Below are positions 1 to 7,505 of a stretch of DNA of 64,000 nt, piece by piece. This stretch comes from Clostridium sp. (GTDB lineage: Bacteria > Bacillota > Clostridia > Clostridiales > Clostridiaceae). The stretch is from contig JALENK010000072.1 in the NCBI GenBank assembly GCA_022767515.1, forward strand, positions 45,387-109,386, given 5' to 3'. Positions within the stretch are counted from its first letter, which is position 1. Each line of letters opens with the position of its first letter. A model generated the notes under the pieces. The model saw only the letters and a list, made by a program, of their open reading frames with translations, was not told the DNA's origin and searched no databases. The translations under genes and the position numbers were made by a program.

Positions 1-307
1 AAGATGTAACATCATCCCAAATGACTAAGTAATACTTTTTCTTTATTTCAGAAATTTCACTAAAATCTATAAAATCAACTTTTATATTTGTAATATCATC
101 TAATACATACTTTCTATCATTCTTATTTCCTAATACATATAAAATAGCTTTATTATCTTCATACAAATCACTAATTAATTTTTGAAATATTTTCTGTTTA
201 TTTTGTGGTAGTGCCAAAATACTAATTATATATTTGTTCTTATTAAATATCTTCTTTATGGAATCAAAAAGAAAATCTATAATTTCAGTATCATTTTCTT
301 TCTCCAT
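1..307 (-). CDS. Unidentified protein, N-terminal 102 residues only (cut by window edge)
   Basis: The frame opens at ATG 305-307 behind GGGAGGAATATT, a good Shine-Dalgarno sequence, and runs off the left edge without a stop. It starts 20 bp after the recD2 stop, so it is probably in the same operon. The visible part has a short amphipathic start, then a segment like a helicase fold (LYEDNKAILYVLG, then a hydrophobic strand ending in IWDDVTS, which resembles a Walker B strand). No Walker A motif is seen where one would be expected. Near recD2 in clostridia this could be a ComFA-like helicase relative, but that is a guess from context. I do not recognise it with confidence. Confidence 0.6.
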   Translation of the reverse strand, partial: MEKENDTEIIDFLFDSIKKIFNKNKYIISILALPQNKQKIFQKLISDLYEDNKAILYVLGNKNDRKYVLDDITNIKVDFIDFSEISEIKKKYYLVIWDDVTS

Positions 308-327
308 AATATTCCTCCCTCTGTTAT

Positions 328-2538
328 TTAATCTATTTCTGTTAGCTCCTTAAGTCTATATTCTAAACTAGAATATCTTTCTTGTATATAATTATTTTCA
401 ACCATATATTTTAAAGCCTTAGGATATCCCACAACAACCACTAATTCTTTAGCTCTAGTTATACCTGTATATATTAAATTTCTGCTCATTAAAAAAGGAG
501 ACCCCATAAAACAAGGAATTACTACTACTTTAAATTCACTTCCTTGACTCTTATGTATAGTAATCGCATATGCAAGTTCTAACTCATCCATGTTTTCTCT
601 TGAATATATAACCCTCTTATCTTCAAAGACTACAGTTAATGTATCCTCTTCCTCATCTATTTTCTGTATAAATCCCATGTCTCCATTAAAGACGCCTTCA
701 CCCTCCGTAATACAATTTACCTTATCTGATAACCATTTAACTGAGTAATTGTTTTTTGTCTGCATAACCTTATCTCCTTCACGGAAGATATAGTTTTTAA
801 CCTTTCTCTCCTTTTTATATTTGCTCTTTGGATTAAGCACTTCCTGAAGTCTTATATTTAAATTTTCAATTCCAAGTATTCCCCTCTTCATTGACGAAAG
901 CACTTGTATATCTGCAGTTTTACTCCAGTTGGAATTAAAGTTTGGCAGTCTTCTATTGACTAAATCTAAAATAACATTAGCTATATTTTCATTTCCTTCT
1001 TGTTGTATAAAATAAAAATCTTTACCCTTCTGATTCAAAAATGGCATTTCTCCATTATTAATTCTATGTGCATTCATAGTAATCAAGCTTTCTAAGCCTT
1101 GCCTAAATATTTCTTTTAACTTTACTACCTTGATAAACTTACTATTAATTAAATCTTTAAGAACATTTCCTGCTCCCACTGAAGGTAACTGGTCAGCATC
1201 TCCAACCAAAATTAATCTCATGCCAACCTTCATTGCACTTAATAAATTATTCATCAAAAATATATCAATCATAGATGCTTCATCTATAATGATAACATCA
1301 CCATCAAGAACATCATCATCTAAAGTTTCAAATACTCCATCTTCTTCACCTGCTGTTATTTGTAACAATCTGTGAATAGTCTTTGCTTCTCTTCCTGTAG
1401 ACTCAGTTATTCTCTTTGCCGCCCTTCCTGTTGGGGCTGCCATAAGCACCTTCATTCCTTGATTTTCATATATATCTATAATCGCTTTTATTATTGTAGT
1501 CTTACCAGTCCCAGGTCCACCAGTTATTATCTCTATTCCTTCACAAAAAGCATTTTTTATTGCCTCTCTTTGAGATGTAGCAAATGTTATATTATTTTTC
1601 CTTTCAAAATTATTTATTTCAAAATCCACATCTATATTTAACATATTTATTATTTTCATAGATAACATTGCTATTTTATCTCTAATTCCAACTTCACTAT
1701 GATAATAAAGTGGCAAAAAAACAGCTTCTTTATCATTTATTTTATTTACATATAAATTTTTTTCTATTACAAGAGAATAAATGCTTGATGCAATTTCTTC
1801 TTCATCAACTAATAAAAGTGATTTTGTCTCTGCAAGAACATCTTCCATAGGCATAAAGGTATTACCATAACCACAAAATCTACTAATTACAAAATCAATA
1901 CCACTCTTTATTCTTGATTCAGAATTTTTATCAATTCCAATTTGATTTGCAATTTTATCAGCTATAGAAAATCCAATACCCTTTATATCCCTACATAGCA
2001 TATAAGGATCTTGTTTTATTTTATTTATAGACTCCTTACCAAGTGTCCTATAAATTTTCATACATTGTCCTTGAGTTAATCCAAACTCTTGTAGATACAT
2101 TATTATATTTCTTAAATCATAATGCTCAAAATAAGACTGCTTTATTATCTCAAATTTCTTTTTACCAATTCCTTCAATTTCCTTAAGCCTATCAATATCG
2201 TTATCTAATATCTCTAAGGATTTTTCACCAAAATAATTAACTATCCTTCTAGCTGTTACCGGTCCTATACCCTTAATTATTCCTGAAGTCAAATACTTTT
2301 CTATACCCTCAATAGTAGTAGGCAATATTTCCTCACAATTTGTAACTGAAAATTGCTTTCCAAACTGCTTATGTACTATCCAATTACCTGTCAATTTAAG
2401 ATGTTCGCCCTCTTTTATGTATGGAAAATTTCCAACCGCAACAACAATTTGAGTTTTTATATTGATTTTTGCAACAGTATATCCATTCTCTTCATTCTTA
2501 TATACAATACCATCAACAAAACCATCTAGAACTTCCAT
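328..2538 (-). CDS. recD2: RecD2-type ATP-dependent DNA helicase (YrrC family)
   Basis: SF1B 5'-3' DNA helicase of the RecD2 class, found in bacteria without RecBCD partners and involved in DNA repair and replication. Visible parts: an N-terminal OB-like region, a helix-hairpin-helix segment with GIGPVTARRI (about residue 90), Walker A GGPGTGKTT with the lysine near residue 346, Walker B IIIDEAS, and the C-terminal motif ITIHKSQGSEF. At 736 aa it is full length for the family. The longest frame begins at a TTG at 2553, but that stretch is the Shine-Dalgarno GGAGAGGAG; the ATG at 2536-2538 is the better start. It lies downstream of metK, separated by a terminator. Confidence 0.93.
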   Translation of the reverse strand: MEVLDGFVDGIVYKNEENGYTVAKINIKTQIVVAVGNFPYIKEGEHLKLTGNWIVHKQFGKQFSVTNCEEILPTTIEGIEKYLTSGIIKGIGPVTARRIVNYFGEKSLEILDNDIDRLKEIEGIGKKKFEIIKQSYFEHYDLRNIIMYLQEFGLTQGQCMKIYRTLGKESINKIKQDPYMLCRDIKGIGFSIADKIANQIGIDKNSESRIKSGIDFVISRFCGYGNTFMPMEDVLAETKSLLLVDEEEIASSIYSLVIEKNLYVNKINDKEAVFLPLYYHSEVGIRDKIAMLSMKIINMLNIDVDFEINNFERKNNITFATSQREAIKNAFCEGIEIITGGPGTGKTTIIKAIIDIYENQGMKVLMAAPTGRAAKRITESTGREAKTIHRLLQITAGEEDGVFETLDDDVLDGDVIIIDEASMIDIFLMNNLLSAMKVGMRLILVGDADQLPSVGAGNVLKDLINSKFIKVVKLKEIFRQGLESLITMNAHRINNGEMPFLNQKGKDFYFIQQEGNENIANVILDLVNRRLPNFNSNWSKTADIQVLSSMKRGILGIENLNIRLQEVLNPKSKYKKERKVKNYIFREGDKVMQTKNNYSVKWLSDKVNCITEGEGVFNGDMGFIQKIDEEEDTLTVVFEDKRVIYSRENMDELELAYAITIHKSQGSEFKVVVIPCFMGSPFLMSRNLIYTGITRAKELVVVVGYPKALKYMVENNYIQERYSSLEYRLKELTEID

Positions 2539-2563
2539 GTTTCTCCTCTCCAAACTTATAACA

Positions 2564-2585
2564 TTGTGATTTGATTATATCACAA
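2564..2585. repeat. Inverted repeat TTGTGAT-N8-ATCACAA before recD2
   Basis: Perfect 7-bp arms at 2564-2570 and 2579-2585. The element covers a TATAAT-like -10 read toward recD2 (2574-2579, minus strand) and overlaps the A tract of the metK terminator. It could be an operator for recD2 or just the base of a hairpin; no regulator is evident. Confidence 0.4.
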
Positions 2586-2624
2586 AAAAGCATAATCTTA
2601 TGCCTTCACATAAAATTATGCTTT
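2584..2624 (-). terminator. Intrinsic terminator of metK
   Basis: On the minus strand a 10-bp stem, AAAGCATAAT pairing with ATTATGCTTT (2615-2624 with 2587-2596), is followed by a run of T. It starts 5 bp after the metK stop codon. Confidence 0.85.
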
Positions 2625-2628
2625 AATA

Positions 2629-3807
2629 TTATAAGTATTTCTTTATTTCATCAACCTTATCTAAATGTTCCCAAGGTAAATCTATATCAGTTCTTCCAAA
2701 ATGACCATAAGCTGCTGTTTGTTTATATATTGGTCTTCTTAAGCCTAAATCCCTAATTATTGCACCTGGTCTTAAATCAAATACCTTCTCAACTATTGAT
2801 ACTAATGTTTCTTCATCAACTTTTCCAGTACCAAAAGTATCAATTTCTATAGATACAGGTTTTGCAACGCCTATCGCATATGCCAATTGTATTTCTAACT
2901 TATCAGCCACACCTGCAGCAACTAAATTTTTAGCAACCCATCTTGCAGCATAAGCAGCAGATCTGTCTACCTTTGTTGGATCCTTTCCTGAGAAAGCTCC
3001 TCCTCCATGTCTACCATATCCACCATATGTATCAACTATAATCTTTCTTCCTGTCAATCCTGAATCTCCTTGAGGTCCTCCCACAACAAATCTTCCTGTC
3101 GGATTTATGTAGTACTTTGTTTCAGAATCTAATAATTCACTAGGAACTACAGCATCAATAACATATTTCTTCATATCTTTTTCTATCTGTTCTAAAGATA
3201 CATCTTCACCATGTTGGGTAGATATAACTATAGCATCAATTCTCTTTGGCTTATTATCTTCATATTCAACAGTAACTTGTGTCTTTCCATCTGGTCTTAA
3301 ATACTTTAAAGTACCATTCTTTCTAACTTCTGATAATTTTCTTGCTAATCTATGTGCCATTGCTATTGGTAAAGGCATATATTCTTCTGTCTCATTAGTT
3401 GCAAAACCAAACATCATTCCTTGGTCTCCAGCACCTACAGCTTCAATCTCATCATCCATATCACCTTTTTTAGATTCAAGAGCTTCATCAACTCCCATAG
3501 CAATATCAGCTGATTGCTCATCAATTGATGTCAACACTGCACATGTATCACAATCAAAACCATATTTTGCTCTATCATATCCTATTTCTCTAATTGTTTG
3601 TCTAACAATTTTAGGTATATCAACATAACAATTTGTTGATATTTCTCCCATAACATTTACCATACCAGTAGTAGTCGTTGTTTCACAAGCAACTCTTGCA
3701 TTAGGATCCTGTGACAAAATTGCATCTAATATACTATCTGATACTTGGTCACATATTTTGTCTGGATGTCCTTCTGTTACTGATTCAGATGTAAATAATC
3801 TTCTCAT
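2629..3807 (-). CDS. metK: S-adenosylmethionine synthetase
   Basis: Makes S-adenosylmethionine from methionine and ATP in the cytosol. The N-terminus has [10 protein letters not shown] with the active-site His, followed by [10 protein letters not shown] (ATP site) and the glycine-rich [14 protein letters not shown] loop with the catalytic Lys and Asp. At 392 aa it is the normal length. The ATG at 3807 follows AAGGAGAG. Transcription passes first through a SAM-I riboswitch, so the gene is shut off by its own product. A terminator follows the stop. The call is secure. Confidence 0.98.
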   Translation of the reverse strand: MRRLFTSESVTEGHPDKICDQVSDSILDAILSQDPNARVACETTTTTGMVNVMGEISTNCYVDIPKIVRQTIREIGYDRAKYGFDCDTCAVLTSIDEQSADIAMGVDEALESKKGDMDDEIEAVGAGDQGMMFGFATNETEEYMPLPIAMAHRLARKLSEVRKNGTLKYLRPDGKTQVTVEYEDNKPKRIDAIVISTQHGEDVSLEQIEKDMKKYVIDAVVPSELLDSETKYYINPTGRFVVGGPQGDSGLTGRKIIVDTYGGYGRHGGGAFSGKDPTKVDRSAAYAARWVAKNLVAAGVADKLEIQLAYAIGVAKPVSIEIDTFGTGKVDEETLVSIVEKVFDLRPGAIIRDLGLRRPIYKQTAAYGHFGRTDIDLPWEHLDKVDEIKKYL

Positions 3808-3846
3808 AACTTCGTTCTCTCCTTATTTTCATATTTATATTTTTAT

Positions 3847-3881
3847 AAAAAAAAATCCCTCCATAGTATTAATGAAGAGAT
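3847..3881 (-). terminator. Riboswitch-controlled terminator before metK
   Basis: AUCUCUUCAU (3872-3881) pairs with AUGGAGGGAU (3855-3864) across a 7-nt loop, with G-U wobbles, followed by eight or nine U. It competes with the antiterminator helix that uses the 3' arm of P1. Confidence 0.9.
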
Positions 3882-4001
3882 AATTCTACTTACTTAATAT
3901 CTCTCATCTTGTAAATATAAAATCTACAGGAATTGGCACCTTGTTAATAACAGGTTGCCGGGTTTCATCGGGCCCTTTCCCTCCACCTCTCTGGATAAGA
4001 G
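3847..4001 (-). promoter_or_regulatory. SAM-I (S-box) riboswitch of metK
   Basis: The minus strand carries the conserved S-box core: CUUAUC, AGAG, GGUGGAGGGA, GGCCC, UGAA, CCCGGCAACC, then GGUGCCAAUUCC and CAGA. P1 forms between 3994-4001 and 3901-3908 (CUCUUAUC with GAUGAGAG). The 3' arm of P1 can instead pair with UAUCUCUUCAU as an antiterminator; with SAM bound, that segment is free to form the terminator at 3847-3881. High SAM therefore stops metK transcription. The aptamer starts 23 nt after the last tRNA-Tyr. Confidence 0.95.
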
Positions 4002-4015
4002 TAAAATATTTAATT

Positions 4016-4021
4016 ATTATA
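4016..4021 (-). promoter_or_regulatory. Possible -10 box between tRNA-Tyr and the riboswitch
   Basis: TATAAT reads on the minus strand in the 23-nt gap between tRNA-Tyr and the S-box aptamer. A -35 at 17 bp would lie inside the tRNA T arm and reads GAATCC, a poor match. It may be a weak metK promoter or chance. Confidence 0.35.
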
Positions 4022-4024
4022 AAA

Positions 4025-4109
4025 TGGTGGAGGAGAGTGGATTCGAACCACTGAAGCAAGTTGCAACAGATTTACAGTCTGCCCCCTTTGGCCACTCGGG
4101 AACTCCTCC
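4025..4109 (-). tRNA. tRNA-Tyr (anticodon GTA), second copy
   Basis: Acceptor GGAGGAG pairs with CTCCTCC, the anticodon loop is CTGTAAA, the long variable arm is GCAA-C-TTGC, the T loop is TTCGAAT, and CCA is encoded (4025-4027). It is the promoter-distal gene of the four-tRNA operon. It differs from the copy at 4297-4381 by one base (4060 versus 4332) in the loop of the variable arm. Confidence 0.97.
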
Positions 4110-4120
4110 TAATTTTATAT

Positions 4121-4196
4121 TGGAGCTGGCAATAGGAATCGAACCTACAACCTGCTGATTACAAGTCAGCTGCTCTGCCAATTGAGCCATGCCAGC
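4121..4196 (-). tRNA. tRNA-Thr (anticodon TGT)
   Basis: Acceptor GCTGGCA pairs with TGCCAGC, the anticodon loop is CTTGTAA, the T loop is TTCGATT, and CCA is encoded. Third gene of the tRNA operon. Confidence 0.97.
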
Positions 4197-4211
4197 ATAA
4201 TATATTAAAGA

Positions 4212-4288
4212 TGGTGGGCACAACAGGGCTCGAACCTGTGACCCTCTGCTTGTAAGGCAGATGCTCTCCCAGCTGAGCTATGCGCCCA
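4212..4288 (-). tRNA. tRNA-Val (anticodon TAC)
   Basis: Acceptor TGGGCGC pairs with GTGCCCA allowing a wobble, the anticodon loop is CTTACAA, the T loop is TTCGAGC, and CCA is encoded. Second gene of the tRNA operon. Confidence 0.97.
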
Positions 4289-4296
4289 TCTTTTAG

Positions 4297-4381
4297 TGGT
4301 GGAGGAGAGTGGATTCGAACCACTGAAGCAAATTGCAACAGATTTACAGTCTGCCCCCTTTGGCCACTCGGGAACTCCTCC
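4297..4381 (-). tRNA. tRNA-Tyr (anticodon GTA), first copy
   Basis: Promoter-proximal gene of the cluster. Long variable arm, GTA anticodon, encoded CCA. Nearly identical to the copy at 4025-4109. Confidence 0.97.
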
Positions 4382-4417
4382 TAACTAATCAACCAAATTA
4401 ATCGGTCAACAATAATT

Positions 4418-4446
4418 AGTATATATTTATTTCAATCTCTTTTCAA
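4418..4446 (-). promoter_or_regulatory. Sigma-A promoter of the tRNA operon
   Basis: On the minus strand TTGAAA (4441-4446), a 17-bp spacer and TATACT (4418-4423) lie about 30 bp before the first tRNA-Tyr. Confidence 0.7.
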
Positions 4447-4530
4447 ATTCAAAAACACCTATATAAGCATAATATTTTCTTTTTTCTTCTTTTTACTCAA
4501 TATATCTAACTTTTACAAAGCAATTTATTT

Positions 4531-4559
4531 TGCATAAATTTTATTTATATTTCATATAA
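4531..4559 (+). promoter_or_regulatory. Possible forespore-type promoter of yyaC
   Basis: TGCATA, a 16-bp spacer and CATATAA resemble a sigma-G type promoter (GNATR / CATNNTA). The -10 ends 33 bp before the yyaC start. YyaC belongs to the GPR-related forespore proteins, which fits. Confidence 0.45.
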
Positions 4560-4592
4560 TTATTTGATAAATAATTTATTGGTGATTTTTAT

Positions 4593-5132
4593 ATGATTAA
4601 AAAAATATACTACAAATCCCCACTTGCCATACATACTATTACCGATGAATTAATAAAAATTATTAATGATGATACTGTTATTATTTGTATTGGAACTGAT
4701 AAATGTATTGGAGATTCTTTAGGTCCATTTGTTGGTACTTTTTTAAAAAACAGTTTACTTCCTCTACCTATATATGGTACTATTTCCAATCCAATTCATG
4801 CATTAAACATCAATAAAAATTTAAATAATATAAAAGACTCTCACCCTACCTCTAAAATTATAGGTATTGATGCCTGCCTTGGCGAAATCCATTCTATCGG
4901 AGAAATCCATATAAGAGACAGTACACTATTTCCCGGTAAAGGTGTCGGAAAATCTTTACCAACAGTTGGTGATTACTCTATAGTTGGCATTGTAGACTCA
5001 AATAAAAACTCTGCTTATTTTTCTTCACGCTCAATAAGACTTTCTTTAGTTATAGATATGGCAAAAACCATTACTAATGGCATTGTTAATTCTTATCTTT
5101 ATTTAAACAAAAAAAATTTTTATACTTACTAA
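4593..5132 (+). CDS. yyaC: Spore protease YyaC (GPR-related)
   Basis: Member of the YyaC / DUF1256 family, related in fold to the germination protease GPR that degrades small acid-soluble spore proteins. Family features seen: IGTDKCIGDSLGP near the N-terminus, LPLPIYGT, NPIHALN, the IDACLG strand-loop and a PTVGDYSIVGIVD segment. 179 aa is close to the usual length. The start ATG follows ATTGGTGATTTTT, a modest ribosome site. It stands alone on the plus strand, convergent with mbl, sharing a terminator. The exact substrate is not known. Confidence 0.88.
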   Translation: MIKKIYYKSPLAIHTITDELIKIINDDTVIICIGTDKCIGDSLGPFVGTFLKNSLLPLPIYGTISNPIHALNINKNLNNIKDSHPTSKIIGIDACLGEIHSIGEIHIRDSTLFPGKGVGKSLPTVGDYSIVGIVDSNKNSAYFSSRSIRLSLVIDMAKTITNGIVNSYLYLNKKNFYTY

Positions 5133-5143
5133 ATTTTCAAATA

Positions 5144-5172
5144 AAAAAAGATTGGTCAATCCAATCTTTTTT
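5144..5172. terminator. Bidirectional terminator between yyaC and mbl
   Basis: A 12-bp stem, AAAAAAGATTGG with CCAATCTTTTTT, and a 5-nt loop. The A and T ends give a U run in both directions, serving the two convergent genes. Confidence 0.88.
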
Positions 5173-6196
5173 AATCTATAAGAACTACTTCATTAGCATC
5201 AATCGATAACTTATCAAAATACTTAAGAACCTTTCCTGTTCCTTTTACAACACATTCAACCGGCTCATCCGCTATAGTTACTCTAATACCTGTCTCTTTT
5301 TCAATCAGCTTGTCTAAGCCATATAAAAGCGAACCTCCTCCTGTCATAATAATCCCTTCTTCAATTATATCAGCCGCAAGTTCTGGTGGTGTTTTTTCTA
5401 AAACATTTTTTACTGAATCAACTATGACTATAACATCATCTTCTATTGCTTCTAATAATTGTTCTGTATCTATTTCTTTTTCATCAGGCAATCCAGTTAT
5501 TAAATTTCTTCCTCTTATTTTCGATTTTACGTTTCTAGAGCCTTTATAGGCAGATGCCACATTTATTTTTAAAGTTTCTGACATCTTTTCACCTATCATA
5601 ATTTTATATTGATTCCTAACATATTTTACTATAGATTCATCAAACCTATCACCAGCAACTTTTATTGAATCTCTAACAACTATTCCACCCAATGAAATAA
5701 TAGCTACATCACATGTACCTCCACCTATATCAACAATCATTCTTCCTGTTGGCTTAGTAATATCAATACCTGCCCCAATAGCAGCTGCTAATGGTTCCTC
5801 TATTAAATGTGCTTTTTTAGCTCCAGAATTCATTGCTGCATCTATAACAGCTCTTTTCTCCACTTCCGTAGCTTGTGATGGAATACATACCATAACCTTA
5901 GGTGCAACTAAATTTCTTTTTCCTAATGCCTTTTTTATAAATTCCTTAAGCATTCTTTCAGTTACATCATAATCAGAAATAACGCCATCTCTTAAAGGCC
6001 TAACAGCCACTATATTCCCAGGTGTTCTACCAATCATTTTCCTTGCTTCTTCACCAATTGCTAGTATATCATTATTATATTTATTAATTGCAACTACCGA
6101 AGGCTCTTTTAAAACAATTCCTTTCCCTTTTTCATATACTAATACTGTTGCTGTACCTAAATCAATACCAAGTTCTGCTCCCATTCTCCAAAACAA
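5171..6196 (-). CDS. mbl: MreB-family actin-like protein (Mbl type)
   Basis: Bacterial actin that forms membrane-associated filaments and guides lateral cell-wall synthesis. Visible: phosphate-1 motif GIDLGTATVLVY, phosphate-2 region DIGGGTCDVAII and the adenosine motif MTGGGSLLYGLD. Its position next to spoIIID matches the mbl locus of Bacillus, which favours Mbl over MreB. I keep the TTG start at 6196 because GGGAGTG lies about 9 bp upstream and the MF start matches the family; the internal ATG at 6184 has GGAGA directly abutting it. 341 aa is normal. Confidence 0.9.
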   Translation of the reverse strand: MFWRMGAELGIDLGTATVLVYEKGKGIVLKEPSVVAINKYNNDILAIGEEARKMIGRTPGNIVAVRPLRDGVISDYDVTERMLKEFIKKALGKRNLVAPKVMVCIPSQATEVEKRAVIDAAMNSGAKKAHLIEEPLAAAIGAGIDITKPTGRMIVDIGGGTCDVAIISLGGIVVRDSIKVAGDRFDESIVKYVRNQYKIMIGEKMSETLKINVASAYKGSRNVKSKIRGRNLITGLPDEKEIDTEQLLEAIEDDVIVIVDSVKNVLEKTPPELAADIIEEGIIMTGGGSLLYGLDKLIEKETGIRVTIADEPVECVVKGTGKVLKYFDKLSIDANEVVLID

Positions 6197-6254
6197 ATTA
6201 ATTCACTCCCATATATATCGTACTCTTGCTTACATTATATATGGATTGATTAAT

Positions 6255-6506
6255 TCATTCAATAGCTTTATATTTTAATTTTGTAGCCTTTCCTCCTCTA
6301 ATGTGCCTTTCTGCCTTATTCAATTCTAAAATTACATGAGTTTTTTCTGCAATACTCGGACTAATTTTAGGTAACCTTTCTGTCATATCCTTATGGATTG
6401 TACTTTTACTGACACCAAAAACTTTTGCAGTTTTTCTTATTGTAGCTTTTGAATTAATAATGTATTGTGCAACTTCAAGTACCCTTTCTTCAATGTAATC
6501 TTTCAA
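6255..6506 (-). CDS. spoIIID: Sporulation transcription factor SpoIIID
   Basis: Small DNA-binding protein that switches the mother-cell programme after sigma-E. The 83-aa sequence starts MKDYIEERVLEVAQYI and has a helix-turn-helix in ATIRKTAKVFGVSKSTIHKD plus a basic C-terminal tail (HIRGGKATKLKYK), both family hallmarks. GGAGGTAGC precedes the ATG. It lies 58 bp before mbl and downstream of spoIIQ, the order seen in many spore formers. Confidence 0.97.
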   Translation of the reverse strand: MKDYIEERVLEVAQYIINSKATIRKTAKVFGVSKSTIHKDMTERLPKISPSIAEKTHVILELNKAERHIRGGKATKLKYKAIE

Positions 6507-6599
6507 AACGCTACCTCCTATATTACTATACTTATAATTATGCTTTTTTTTATTTTTTAATTACAATTAACAGTACATTTTTTATTTATTATAAAAATA

Positions 6600-6635
6600 T
6601 TTTTTAATTTCCACGTCCACATATGAACGTGGAAA
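6600..6635 (-). terminator. Probable terminator of spoIIQ
   Basis: A 9-bp stem TTTCCACGT with ACGTGGAAA (6608-6616 with 6627-6635) lies 10 bp after the spoIIQ stop, followed on the minus strand by an A/T-rich tail with only a weak U run. Confidence 0.6.
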
Positions 6636-6645
6636 TACTTATCTC

Positions 6646-7374
6646 TTATTTATTTTTATAATTAAAATATTTTAATGGATCTAGTTGTGCATCTTTACTA
6701 TCTAAAACTTGTAGATTTAAATGCTCACCAAATGTTTTAGTATCGAAAATCTTAGCTGTTTCTCCTATCTTTCCAATTACTGTACCTGCATTTACCCTAT
6801 CTCCTTTGTTTACCTTAACTTCAGATGCTAAATTGCAATATTTTGTTTTCAAACCATTAGTATGAACAATAACTATTGAAATACCTTCTTCTACTCCTCT
6901 ATCTCCTACGCTTTCAACTACTCCTTCAGCAGCGGCTTTTACTTCTGTTCCTATCTTTGCTTCAATATCTATACCCCTAATTGTTCTTTGATTATTTTCA
7001 TCTATCTTAACTGGTTTAGGGTATGTATACCCTCTTAACAGCTTTCCTTCAACAGGATTAATAAATTTCACTTCAGATTCCATCTTGCTTACAACTTTAC
7101 TTTCCTCTTTGTTTTCTTCCTTATTTTTCTCTTCACTTGTATTCTTTTCATTTTCAACTCTCTCTGCATTCGGAATCTCATTCATAACACCATTACTATT
7201 TTCTGTTGTATCATCAATTTCATTTACTTCACTAGTTATATTTCTTTCTTTATTAGATAAATTGAACGATATAATTGCTGCTGTAATGATTAATCCTAGG
7301 CAGACAAATAAAACAATATAAAAACCCTCCTTTCTAAAAAAATCTTTTACCTTTTGTTTATAGTTTTTATCCAT
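6646..7374 (-). CDS. spoIIQ: SpoIIQ-like protein with degenerate LytM (M23) domain
   Basis: Forespore membrane protein that pairs with SpoIIIAH across the engulfing membranes. Residues 18-37 form the transmembrane segment, 45-100 an acidic, Lys/Glu-rich linker, and 108-240 an M23 fold. Key residues are lost: the first zinc His of HxxxD is Ile132 (Asp136 kept), and HxH reads His218-Leu-Asn220. Two of three zinc ligands are gone, so peptidase activity is unlikely. The ATG follows AAAGGAGGTG. A sigma-F-like promoter is upstream. Position between spoIID and spoIIID supports the call. Confidence 0.88.
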   Translation of the reverse strand: MDKNYKQKVKDFFRKEGFYIVLFVCLGLIITAAIISFNLSNKERNITSEVNEIDDTTENSNGVMNEIPNAERVENEKNTSEEKNKEENKEESKVVSKMESEVKFINPVEGKLLRGYTYPKPVKIDENNQRTIRGIDIEAKIGTEVKAAAEGVVESVGDRGVEEGISIVIVHTNGLKTKYCNLASEVKVNKGDRVNAGTVIGKIGETAKIFDTKTFGEHLNLQVLDSKDAQLDPLKYFNYKNK

Positions 7375-7392
7375 ATAAACACCTCCTTTTTC

Positions 7393-7421
7393 TATTATTT
7401 CCTTAATTCATAAAAACATAC
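7393..7421 (-). promoter_or_regulatory. Sigma-F type promoter of spoIIQ
   Basis: On the minus strand GTATG (7417-7421), 14 bp, then GGAAATAATA (7393-7402). The -10 fits the sigma-F consensus GGNRANANTW fully and the -35 fits GYWTA at four of five. Spacing equals that before spoIIR. spoIIQ is a known sigma-F target in Bacillus. Confidence 0.65.
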
Positions 7422-7467
7422 ACTTTAAAGCCTTTTTTATTACGACAAATTCATACATTTTTCTAAA

Positions 7468-7503
7468 AATAAAAAACACAAGGAATCAATTGATTCCCTG
7501 TGT
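7468..7503 (-). terminator. Terminator of spoIID
   Basis: Stem between 7476-7487 and 7492-7503 (ACACAGGGAATC type, with one G-U pair), followed on the minus strand by a T-rich run. It starts 3 bp after the spoIID stop. Confidence 0.8.
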
Positions 7504-7505
7504 CA

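Noticed and set aside
2539..2553. Longer TTG start for recD2
   Set aside because: The added codons are the Shine-Dalgarno sequence GGAGAGGAG of the ATG at 2538. The same reasoning moved the starts of murA, wecB, prfA, ispE, htrA, atpB, both GT4 genes, the UgtP-like gene and the response regulator.
3901..4001. T-box or other riboswitch instead of SAM-I
   Set aside because: The core motifs and P1 match the S-box closely and lie before metK; no T-box signature is present.
3955..4223. Open frames across the riboswitch and tRNA genes on both strands
   Set aside because: They overlap structured RNA genes (S-box and three tRNAs) and have no protein-like features.
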